A stretch of DNA of 64,000 nt from contig NZ_JADNOP010000003.1 in assembly GCF_015557635.1 (NCBI RefSeq), positions 124,001-188,000 on the forward strand. Reading direction: 5' to 3'. Below, piece after piece: positions 26,304 through 34,326 of this stretch. Position numbers and translations under genes: made by a program. This DNA is from Fusicatenibacter saccharivorans (GTDB taxonomy: Bacteria > Bacillota > Clostridia > Lachnospirales > Lachnospiraceae). The notes under the pieces were generated by a model. That model was not told where the DNA came from. It saw nothing but the letters and a program-made list of their open reading frames with translations, and did not search any database. Numbering within the stretch: position 1 is the stretch's first letter; each line of letters opens with the position of its first letter.

Positions 26304-28043
26304 TTGAAAAAACAAGACAAAAGAAACTGGCCGAAAGCAGCGATTCAGATTCTTTCTTTCCTGCTGCTCACGGGCCTGTTTGAGGCGCAGTTTTCTGCGG
26401 TTGGGACGATTGTTTCCGCAGTTTATCAGGGGACAGTTTCGTGGGAACGGATCAGGTATTCGGTATGGATGCTGCTGGCGACGGTTCCGGCGGTGATTAT
26501 TGTGGGAAGGTTTTTCTGCGGATATTTCTGCAGCTTCGGGGCTGTGCAGGATTTTCTGTGGTTTGCAGGGAATAAGCTGAAATCGCAGTTTCGAAAAGCA
26601 GGTGCGAAAAACCTGCATTCAAATTCAAAGAAGAGTGGAAGAAATGTTCCAACAGGCTGGATCAAATATGGTGTACTACTGTTCTGGGCAGTCTTTGTAT
26701 GGAGCGGTATGGTAAAATGGAACATCGCAGGGCCGTGGCAGGTGTTTGGGCAGTACAGTTCCATCGGACACTGGCCGGGCGTGAAGCCTCTGTTTTCAAT
26801 TGGCGGGGCGCTGCTTCTGGTGATTTTCGTTGGATCTGTTTTGATCCAGCGCTTTTTCTGCCGGTATCTCTGTCCCATGGGAGCCATCTACAGCCTGATT
26901 TCCAGATGTGCTCTGTTAAAAATTGTAAAACCGTGGAGCAAATGCGGAAACTGCCGTCTCTGTACTGCAAAATGTACCATGGGAATTGATCTGGCAGAGA
27001 AAAAGCAGACGGCAGGCGGCGCGTGTATTGGATGCGGAGTATGTGTAAACGGATGTCCGAAGAATAATGCACACTGGAAGTACCGATACAGCGTGTGGAT
27101 CGGTGTCGGGGTGACCTGCCTTACGATTGCAGCATCGCAGTTTCTGATTCGGAGCGAGAGCAGTTCCATTGGTAAGACAGCAGGTGATGCGGCTGTTGAT
27201 ACGGCAGAACAGAACCCGAGCAGCAGATTCCGGGACGGCACCTATTCTGGAAGCGGAGAAGGCTATCGCGGAACTGTGACCGTTTCCGTGAAAGTAGAAC
27301 AGGGAGCCATAACCGGACTGACGATAGAAAACGCCGAGGATGATCAGACATATCTGGACAGAGCCAAGTCAGGAATCTTTTCAGAAATTCTGGAAAAACA
27401 GAGTGCAGAGGAGATCGATACCGTTTCCGGTGCCACCTACAGCAGCAAAGGGTTGATTGAGGCCGCTCAAAATGCGTTAAAAGAAGCCGACCAGGAAAAA
27501 ACGGATGAACCAGACGAAAATACGGCGTCCATATCAGCTGCGGGAGACGAGAATTCCAAGAATGAAACACAGGAAAATACAGCATCTGAATCGACGGATA
27601 CAACGGAAGAAAAACAGGCATTCCTGGACGCCGGCCGTTTCCATGACCTGAAAGACGGCATCTACACGGGTACCGCCGATGCCTTCCGCGGGGATGTCGA
27701 AGTGCAGGTAACGGTAGAAAACCAGAAAGTGACCGACATCTCCATCCTTTCCTACTGCGACACCGAGGAATACTTTTTCCGTGCAGCGCCGTACGTGATT
27801 GAACAGATGAAAGAAGAACAAAGTCTCAACATCGACGCCTTGAGCGGCGCCACCTACAGCAGCAACGGCATCATCCACGCCACTGCCAATGCCCTCGAAA
27901 TTCCGGAGGACGAATATGCACCGCGCCCCGGCCGTGATCTGAAAAATAAACAGAAAGACCATGGTCACATTGTACAGCATACCATCGAGAACCGGGAGCA
28001 GTATGAAGAAAAAGTAAAAGAATACGAAGACGTACAGAATTAA
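26304..28043 (+). CDS. Membrane polyferredoxin with two FMN-binding domains
   Basis: This 579-residue protein looks like a transmembrane electron conduit. The N-terminal half has about five membrane segments, NapH/NosR-like CGYFCSFGAVQD and CRYLCPMGAIYS motifs, and two 4Fe-4S motifs, CGNCRLCTAKC and CIGCGVCVNGCP. After a final membrane segment come two FMN-binding domains outside the membrane, each ending in SGATYSS (near residues 376 and 514), the site where ApbE-type enzymes attach FMN to Thr. An acidic linker separates them. TTG 26304 has AAGAGGA 7 bp upstream; ATG 26202 has none. No apbE is nearby. Candidate roles are extracellular electron transfer or a respiratory reductase. Confidence 0.8.
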   Translation: MKKQDKRNWPKAAIQILSFLLLTGLFEAQFSAVGTIVSAVYQGTVSWERIRYSVWMLLATVPAVIIVGRFFCGYFCSFGAVQDFLWFAGNKLKSQFRKAGAKNLHSNSKKSGRNVPTGWIKYGVLLFWAVFVWSGMVKWNIAGPWQVFGQYSSIGHWPGVKPLFSIGGALLLVIFVGSVLIQRFFCRYLCPMGAIYSLISRCALLKIVKPWSKCGNCRLCTAKCTMGIDLAEKKQTAGGACIGCGVCVNGCPKNNAHWKYRYSVWIGVGVTCLTIAASQFLIRSESSSIGKTAGDAAVDTAEQNPSSRFRDGTYSGSGEGYRGTVTVSVKVEQGAITGLTIENAEDDQTYLDRAKSGIFSEILEKQSAEEIDTVSGATYSSKGLIEAAQNALKEADQEKTDEPDENTASISAAGDENSKNETQENTASESTDTTEEKQAFLDAGRFHDLKDGIYTGTADAFRGDVEVQVTVENQKVTDISILSYCDTEEYFFRAAPYVIEQMKEEQSLNIDALSGATYSSNGIIHATANALEIPEDEYAPRPGRDLKNKQKDHGHIVQHTIENREQYEEKVKEYEDVQN

Positions 28044-28058
28044 AAAAATCTCAGAATA

Positions 28059-28097
28059 AGCACTGCAAATACATCCATCTGTATTTGCAGTGCTTTT
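28059..28097 (+). terminator. Rho-independent terminator
   Basis: AGCACTGCAAATAC (28059-28072) pairs perfectly with GTATTTGCAGTGCT (28081-28094), then four T. Confidence 0.9.
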
Positions 28098-28254
28098 CTG
28101 CTGTAACAGAACCCCGTCTGACTGCATCAGAAATATAAAAAATTTTACAATCATTTGATATAGACCTTATCGGAACAGGATAGCAGTTAAAATACAAATG
28201 TGCTACGATCGTGATTGTAGTAAAAAAGACAGAAAAAAAGGAGTGCTCGAGTGT

Positions 28255-29631
28255 ATGATAAAAACCTATGTAATAGATACAAATGTATTGATTCAGGCAC
28301 CGTATGCCTTGGAATGCTTCGATGATAACCGTCTGGTACTGCCGCTGGTAGTGCTGGAAGAACTGGATGGACTGAAAAAGGCAGAAGGAGAGCGGGGTGC
28401 GAATGCAAGAAAAGCAATTCGGAACCTGGAAAGATACAGACAGTGCGGCGATTTATTACAGGGGGTAGAACTGCCAGGGGGAGGCAGTCTGCGGATTGAA
28501 AAAAATTTTGTGCAGGTAGAACTGCCGCAGGATCTTCCGGAAGATAAGGCAGATAACAGAATTCTGAAAGTATGCAAAGGACTTGCCGATGCAGATAAAA
28601 ATGATCAGATTATACTGGTCAGCAAAGATATTGTATTAAGACTGAAGGCGCAGATTCTGGGAATTCCGGCGGAAGATTTTGAAAAAGAGCGGATCTCTGA
28701 TAACGATGCACAATATACCGGGCGGATAGAAGTTTACATTCCGGAAGATAAGGTGAAGGAATTTAAGAAAAAAGGAATTTGTTTGGCGGATGCTTACCAG
28801 AGCGACCCGGAAGGAAAACAGATCAGCCCGGAATTTCATGAAAATGAATTTGTTATCCTGAAACCGGATCAGTCTGTAAAGAAAACTCTGCTGGGGCGGG
28901 TGTCTGGCGGAAAAATTGTTCCGCTGGTTTATAAAAAGAGCAAACCATACGGCGTATCGCCGAGAAATGTCGGGCAGTATTTTATGCAGGAAGCACTTAT
29001 GACAAGTGCAGAAGAAGCACCGCTTGTTATTCTGAAAGGAATGGCAGGAACCGCAAAAACATTTTATTCGCTCGCGGTCGGAATGGAAAAAGTCTATAAT
29101 AATCCAACAGGAGAGTACCGCCGTGTGATTGTCTGCAGACCGAATGCGCAGTTTGATGATGATATTGGTTTTCTGCCGGGCGATGAAAAAGAAAAAATTG
29201 CACCGCTGATGCGGCCGGTGATTGATAATCTGGAGCAGATTCTGGATTCGGATGAGAAGAGAAGATATGAGGATGAAGAGGAACTGGGGGATAAAATCAC
29301 GGAGATTTTCGAACGGGGAATCATTCAGACAGAAGCGATGAATTTTATCCGCGGACGATCGATAGCAAGGACATATCTGATAATCGATGAAGCACAGAAC
29401 ATGACACCCAATCAGGTGAAGGGAATCATCACAAGAGCGGGACAGGGAACGAAAATTATTCTGCTTGGCGATCCGCAGCAGATTGATAAACCGTTTCTCG
29501 ATGAGCGAACGAATGGCCTGAGCTATGCGGCAAAACATATGATAGACAGCTCTCTCTGCTGGCAGATTACCTTGTCTGCAGAAGAGTGTGAACGGTCTGC
29601 GCTTGCAATGGATGCAGTCAAAAGACTGTAG
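28255..29631 (+). CDS. PIN domain-PhoH-like ATPase (YlaK-type)
   Basis: This 458-residue protein joins a PIN-fold ribonuclease domain (residues 1 to about 140, TYVIDTNVLIQAP with the first acidic residues) to a PhoH ATPase/helicase domain. Walker A is GMAGTAKT at 262-269 and Walker B is IIDEAQ around 378-381. Such PhoH2/YlaK proteins are thought to unwind and cut RNA. ATG 28255 is chosen from AAAAGGAG upstream and because the PIN fold starts there; the frame back to 28198 adds no domain. An extended -10 TGCTACGAT ends near 28209. The HD hydrolase follows after 24 bp. Confidence 0.88.
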   Translation: MIKTYVIDTNVLIQAPYALECFDDNRLVLPLVVLEELDGLKKAEGERGANARKAIRNLERYRQCGDLLQGVELPGGGSLRIEKNFVQVELPQDLPEDKADNRILKVCKGLADADKNDQIILVSKDIVLRLKAQILGIPAEDFEKERISDNDAQYTGRIEVYIPEDKVKEFKKKGICLADAYQSDPEGKQISPEFHENEFVILKPDQSVKKTLLGRVSGGKIVPLVYKKSKPYGVSPRNVGQYFMQEALMTSAEEAPLVILKGMAGTAKTFYSLAVGMEKVYNNPTGEYRRVIVCRPNAQFDDDIGFLPGDEKEKIAPLMRPVIDNLEQILDSDEKRRYEDEEELGDKITEIFERGIIQTEAMNFIRGRSIARTYLIIDEAQNMTPNQVKGIITRAGQGTKIILLGDPQQIDKPFLDERTNGLSYAAKHMIDSSLCWQITLSAEECERSALAMDAVKRL

Positions 29632-29655
29632 CCTGAAAAAGAGGAGAACGAACGA

Positions 29656-30312
29656 TTGACATACAAGGAAATTATAAAAAACAAAGAAATTAACGCATAT
29701 CTGAAAAAAGGAAACGAAAACCTGGGACAGCTGGGATATACGGATCATTCGCAGAAACACTGTATGCAGGTTGCCCATCAGGGAGGAAAAATTCTGAAAA
29801 AGCTGGGTTATTCGGAACATGAGATTGAACTCGCTCAAATTGCAGGTTATATGCATGATATTGGAAATGTGATTAACAGATCACATCATGCAGAGTACGG
29901 TGCACTTCTTGCAAATGAACTTTTAAAAGAAACGGATATGACGTTGGAAGACAGAGTAACCATCGTTTCTGCAATTGGAAACCACGATGAATCAACGGGA
30001 AGTCCGGAGGATGTGATCTCAGCCGCCTTGATCATCGCAGATAAAACAGATGTCAGAAGAAGCCGTGTAAGACAAAAGGAACAATCTGCTTTCGATATTC
30101 ATGACAGAGTAAATTATGCGGTTACAGATTCCAAGCTGAAAGTGGATGAGAAAAAATCAGAGATCGCATTGAATCTCCAGATTGATGAAAAAATCTGTTC
30201 GATGTATGACTATTTTGAGATCTTTCTCGGAAGAATGATGCTGTGCAGAAAATCGGCAGAAATACTGGGAACTACGTTTAAACTGACGGTCAATGGACGA
30301 AAAGTTTTGTAA
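29656..30312 (+). CDS. HD-domain phosphohydrolase
   Basis: This 218-residue protein has an HD domain with HCMQVAHQGG, the HD pair at residues 67-68 (YMHDIGN), SHHAEYGA and IGNHDE metal-ligand stretches, and ADKTDVRRSRV. It belongs to a family of single-domain HD hydrolases of unknown substrate, probably acting on nucleotides or phosphoesters. It starts with TTG at 29656, 8 bp or so after GAGGAG. It is likely co-transcribed with the PIN-PhoH gene. Confidence 0.8.
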   Translation: MTYKEIIKNKEINAYLKKGNENLGQLGYTDHSQKHCMQVAHQGGKILKKLGYSEHEIELAQIAGYMHDIGNVINRSHHAEYGALLANELLKETDMTLEDRVTIVSAIGNHDESTGSPEDVISAALIIADKTDVRRSRVRQKEQSAFDIHDRVNYAVTDSKLKVDEKKSEIALNLQIDEKICSMYDYFEIFLGRMMLCRKSAEILGTTFKLTVNGRKVL

Positions 30313-30474
30313 AAAGAACAAAAATGGCTTTACATGGATTTTACAGAAACAAAACAATAGCAGGATAGATGAAAAAATTTTCTTATTATATGATAACCAT
30401 CAGGGCTTTTACAGCAAGTGAAAAGAAAAGCGGAATCTTTGAAAGAACGCGCAGAAGAAGGAGAATTAAAATAC

Positions 30475-32580
30475 ATGAAAAAGCAGCAGTTAAAATCAGA
30501 ACCCTATATGATGAACCGTGAATTATCCTGGCTGAAATTCAATGAGAGAGTCTTAAACGAAGCCGGAAACCCGGCCGTCCCGCTTGCCGAGCGTCTGACG
30601 TTTGCTTCGATCTACCAGTCAAACCTGGATGAGTTCTACCGTGTCCGGGTCGGCACATTGATGGATCAGATGGAATCAAAAGAAGTGGTCCGGGAAAATA
30701 AAACGAATATGACGAGTGAACAGCAGGTAAAAGCGATTCTGCAGGAGACAAGAGACCTGGATCAGAAAAAAGCGGCGATCTATGAGCAGCTGATGGGAGA
30801 ATTGGAGCCGAAGGGAATCCGCCTCATCAACTTCAATAAGCTGTCCGCTGAAGAGGGAAAACTGCTGGAAACGTATTTTGATAATGAGATCGCGCCGTAT
30901 CTGTCTGCCAACATTGTGAGCAAACAGCAGCCGTTCCCGTTCCTGAAAAACAAAGATATCTATGCGGTCGCACTCCTTGAGACGAAGGGCGGAAAGACCC
31001 GTGCTGCGATCATCCCATGCAGCAACAACGTATTCCGCCGTCTGATCGACATCCCGACCAGAAAGGGAACCTTTATGCTCTCCGAGGAGCTGATTCTGCA
31101 CTTCCTTCCGAAGATGTTCAAAAATTATGTTGTAAAAGAAAAATCCCTGATCCGTGTAACGCGGAATGCCGATATCGATACCGAGACGATTTACGATGAG
31201 GATCTGGATTATCGTGATGCAATGGAAAACCTGATCAAACAGAGAAAACGTATGAGCCCGGTCCGCATGGAGATGTCCCGTGAGCTGAACAAGAAGCTGA
31301 CTTCATCGCTCTGTAAGGAAATCAAGGTGGACAAAGACCATGTATTCCTGTCCAGAGTGCCGCTGGATCTGTCATTTGTCTTTGCACTGCAGGGATATCT
31401 GCGCAGTCTGGAGCAGAACGGAACGGCCGACACTAAGCAACTGTTCTATCAGCGCCGCGCCCCGCGTATGACACCGCAGTTGGATTCGAAAGCGCCGCTG
31501 ATTCCGCAGGTTATGAAAAAAGATGTTCTGCTTTCCTATCCATTTGAGAGCATCAAACCGTTTATCAGCCTGCTCGACGAGGCGGCAAAAGATGAGAGCG
31601 TTGTTTCGATTAAGATGACACTGTACCGCCTGGCTGACAAGAGCCAGATTGTTGATGCACTGGTCGAAGCAGCAGAGAATGGAAAAGAGGTTGTTGTCCT
31701 TGTTGAGCTGCGCGCCCGCTTCGATGAGGAGAGCAATATCGAGTATTCCCGTATCCTGGAGGAGGCCGGCTGCCGCGTGATTTACGGCCTGAACGGCTTT
31801 AAAGTCCACTCCAAGCTGTGCCTGATTTCCAGAAAAACAGAGGACGGCGTATCGTATGTGACCCAGATCGGAACCGGAAACTATAACGAAAAAACATCCG
31901 CACTCTACACCGACCTGTCTCTGATCACCGGAAACCAGGCGATCGGAAAAGAGGCGGCAGAGGTGTTTGCAGCGCTCTTAAAGGGCGAGACCGTGGAAAA
32001 GACAGACCTTCTTCTGGTTGCACCGAAATGTCTGCAGAACCGGGTGCTTGAGATGATAGATGAAGAAATTGCGCATGCAAAACAGGGTGAGGAGAGTTAT
32101 ATCGGCATTAAGATCAACTCCCTGACAGACAAAGCCATCATCACCAAGCTGGTGGAGGCTTCCCAGGCGGGCGTGAAGATCGAAATGATTGTCCGCGGTA
32201 TCTGCTGTCTGATTCCGGGAATCGAGGGATACACGGAAAATATCAAGGTTGTCAGCATTGTCGGCCGCTTCCTTGAGCATTCCAGAATTTACCGTTTTGG
32301 AACGAAAGAGCGCGAGAAGGTCTATCTTGCATCCGCCGATTTCATGACAAGAAATACCATCCGCCGTGTTGAGGTTGCCGCTCCGGTTCTGGATGATACC
32401 TTAAAAGAGCGCCTGGACTGGATGTTCGAGACGATGATGAAGGACAACGAAAAGGGAAAATGTCTGAATGCCAGCGGAAAATATGTGGACCGGGAATCGA
32501 ACGGTACGAAACTCAATTCGCAGGAGCTGTTTTACGCGATGGCGTACAGCAATGCAGAGAAAGCGCAGACAAAAGCATAA
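30475..32580 (+). CDS. ppk: Polyphosphate kinase 1
   Basis: This enzyme polymerises the gamma-phosphate of ATP into polyphosphate at the membrane. The 701 residues include the N-terminal NRELSWLKFNERVLNEA signature, the autophosphorylated His445 in KVHSKLCLI (E. coli His435) and the second active-site His602 in LEHSRIYRFG. ATG 30475 follows AGAAGGAG; the GTG at 30418 would add 19 residues without a site. The region upstream (30313-30474) has no clear terminator. Confidence 0.95.
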   Translation: MKKQQLKSEPYMMNRELSWLKFNERVLNEAGNPAVPLAERLTFASIYQSNLDEFYRVRVGTLMDQMESKEVVRENKTNMTSEQQVKAILQETRDLDQKKAAIYEQLMGELEPKGIRLINFNKLSAEEGKLLETYFDNEIAPYLSANIVSKQQPFPFLKNKDIYAVALLETKGGKTRAAIIPCSNNVFRRLIDIPTRKGTFMLSEELILHFLPKMFKNYVVKEKSLIRVTRNADIDTETIYDEDLDYRDAMENLIKQRKRMSPVRMEMSRELNKKLTSSLCKEIKVDKDHVFLSRVPLDLSFVFALQGYLRSLEQNGTADTKQLFYQRRAPRMTPQLDSKAPLIPQVMKKDVLLSYPFESIKPFISLLDEAAKDESVVSIKMTLYRLADKSQIVDALVEAAENGKEVVVLVELRARFDEESNIEYSRILEEAGCRVIYGLNGFKVHSKLCLISRKTEDGVSYVTQIGTGNYNEKTSALYTDLSLITGNQAIGKEAAEVFAALLKGETVEKTDLLLVAPKCLQNRVLEMIDEEIAHAKQGEESYIGIKINSLTDKAIITKLVEASQAGVKIEMIVRGICCLIPGIEGYTENIKVVSIVGRFLEHSRIYRFGTKEREKVYLASADFMTRNTIRRVEVAAPVLDDTLKERLDWMFETMMKDNEKGKCLNASGKYVDRESNGTKLNSQELFYAMAYSNAEKAQTKA

Positions 32581-32613
32581 AAACAGACAGGGATTTTATT
32601 TTGCAAAATGGTA

Positions 32614-32660
32614 AAACCGGAGAACAGCCAGGCAGAAAAGCGGGCGCTCTCCGGTTTTTC
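32614..32660 (+). terminator. Rho-independent terminator after ppk
   Basis: AAAACCGGAGA (32614-32624) pairs with TCTCCGGTTTT (32649-32659), followed by further T. Confidence 0.88.
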
Positions 32661-32705
32661 ATCGGCGCTTGGATGGGAAAAAATCCCGCAGTTGTAAAAA
32701 ATACT

Positions 32706-32733
32706 TTGAATATCAAGAAATCTATGCTACACT
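32706..32733 (+). promoter_or_regulatory. Promoter of the UMF1-type transporter gene
   Basis: -35 TTGAAT (32706-32711), spacing 16 bp, and an extended -10 TGCTACACT ending at 32733. Confidence 0.5.
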
Positions 32734-32850
32734 GATACTATACGGCACTGGATGGAATTTTGCTTCTTTTTTACAAAAAGAGGCTATCGGATTTGATCTG
32801 TGTCTGCTAGAATTGCCATATTGTCAAAAAAGAGAAAGCGGGGATGTAGT

Positions 32851-34152
32851 ATGGGTGGATTGTTTCGTGCACTCAACAGGACGAAAGTGTTCCGGAATCT
32901 GACGGAACAGGAGTTTGCATGGGTATTGTATGATGTGGGAAATTCGGCGTTTATTATGATCGCCTGTTCCCTGATTCCGATCTGGTTCAAGAGTCTGGCG
33001 ATCGGTACGGAGCCGGGGAAGATCAGTTCGGATCAGGCGACGGCGTATTATTCGATTGCGATCGCGATCGTGACAGTCGTCGTAGCGCTGATCGGTCCGG
33101 TCTGCGGCGTGCTGGCGGATCATAAGGACAAGAAAAAGATCTTCTTCACCACGACGGCCGGCCTTGGCATCGCGGGCTGTGTGCTGAATGGTTTTGCGAC
33201 GAGCTGGGTGCTGTTTCTTGTCATCTATATTCTGACGAGAATCTGCTACAACGCATCGCTGACCATTTATGATTCGATGCTGAACGACGTAACGACCGAG
33301 GAGCGCATGGACGAGGTTTCCTCCTATGGCTATGCGTGGGGTTACTTAGGATCCTGCATTCCGTTTCTGGTTGCACTGATCGCCTACGTGCTGGGACCGG
33401 ACATGGTTGGTGTGCTGCCGGATTCTGTTTCAAAAATCATCGGTTTTGGCGTGACGGCACTCTGGTGGCTGATTGTAACGCTGCCGCTGCTGAAAGGATA
33501 CAAGCAGAAAAATTACGTCGAGACGAAAGCGGTAACTGTCGGCCAGACGTTTGGAAAAATTTTCGGAACGCTGAAGAAAATGGCCGTTTCCGACCGGAAA
33601 GTTTTTTTCTTCCTGATCGGATTTTTCCTCTATATTGACGGCGTCGGAACCATCATCGACAACTGCATCAACATCGGAACCGACCTCAACCTGAACACCG
33701 TCGGCCAGGTCATTTTCCTTCTGGCTACACAGGTTGTGGCTTTCGGCGGATCGCTGTTTTTCGCGAAGCTGTCTCGGAAGAAAGATACCGTATCACTGAT
33801 CCTGATCTGCATCGCCGGTTATTTCTGCATCTGTCTCTATGCACTGACGCTGCGGACGCTCGTGCATTTTGCGATTCTGGCGTTCGGCGTTGGATGCTTC
33901 CAGGGATCGATTCAGTCGCTGTCACGGTCGTATTATTCGAAGATCATTCCGGCTGAGAACTCCGGGGAATATTTCGGCATCTACGATATTTTTGCCAAAG
34001 GTGCATCGTTCCTCGGTTCTGCGGTTATTGCAGCTGTAAAACTGGCAGGCGGAACGATCAACGTGGCGGTTGCATGTCTGGCGATTTTCTTTGCACTGGG
34101 ATTTGTTTTCCTGAAAATTGCAGACCGGCAGCCGATGGCTGGGGAGAGATAA
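32851..34152 (+). CDS. MFS transporter, UMF1/Atg22-like
   Basis: This 433-residue transporter has about 12 membrane segments. The N-terminal WVLYDVGNSAF motif and the DMLNDVTTEERMDEVSSYGYAWGYLGS-type loop (split here by STIYDS) mark the UMF1 subfamily, related to yeast vacuolar Atg22 and Bacillus YxiO. The substrate is unknown; amino acid efflux is the usual guess. ATG 32851 has a modest GGGGAT site. The gene stands alone between two terminators. Confidence 0.8.
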   Translation: MGGLFRALNRTKVFRNLTEQEFAWVLYDVGNSAFIMIACSLIPIWFKSLAIGTEPGKISSDQATAYYSIAIAIVTVVVALIGPVCGVLADHKDKKKIFFTTTAGLGIAGCVLNGFATSWVLFLVIYILTRICYNASLTIYDSMLNDVTTEERMDEVSSYGYAWGYLGSCIPFLVALIAYVLGPDMVGVLPDSVSKIIGFGVTALWWLIVTLPLLKGYKQKNYVETKAVTVGQTFGKIFGTLKKMAVSDRKVFFFLIGFFLYIDGVGTIIDNCINIGTDLNLNTVGQVIFLLATQVVAFGGSLFFAKLSRKKDTVSLILICIAGYFCICLYALTLRTLVHFAILAFGVGCFQGSIQSLSRSYYSKIIPAENSGEYFGIYDIFAKGASFLGSAVIAAVKLAGGTINVAVACLAIFFALGFVFLKIADRQPMAGER

Positions 34153-34168
34153 AACAGAACATAGCATA

Positions 34169-34209
34169 AAAATCTCAAAGCAGGAGAGAAACCCGCTTTG
34201 AGATTTTTT
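34169..34209 (+). terminator. Rho-independent terminator
   Basis: AAATCTCAAAGC pairs with GCTTTGAGATTT around a CAGGAGAGAAACCC loop, with six T ending at 34209. Confidence 0.88.
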
Positions 34210-34225
34210 GCGTTTCACTCCGGGG

Positions 34226-34254
34226 TTCCGCAATGAGAGGTTTTGTGGTACAAT
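34226..34254 (+). promoter_or_regulatory. Promoter of the Tet-like GTPase-NYN gene
   Basis: -10 TACAAT (34249-34254) with a weak -35 TTCCGC (34226-34231), spacing 17 bp. A leader of about 65 nt follows. Confidence 0.45.
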
Positions 34255-34326
34255 AAGCAGTGAGTTGGGCCGCAGGGGATGAGGGGGCCTGAAAAAATAT
34301 AAATCATACAGACAGGATGAAACAAA

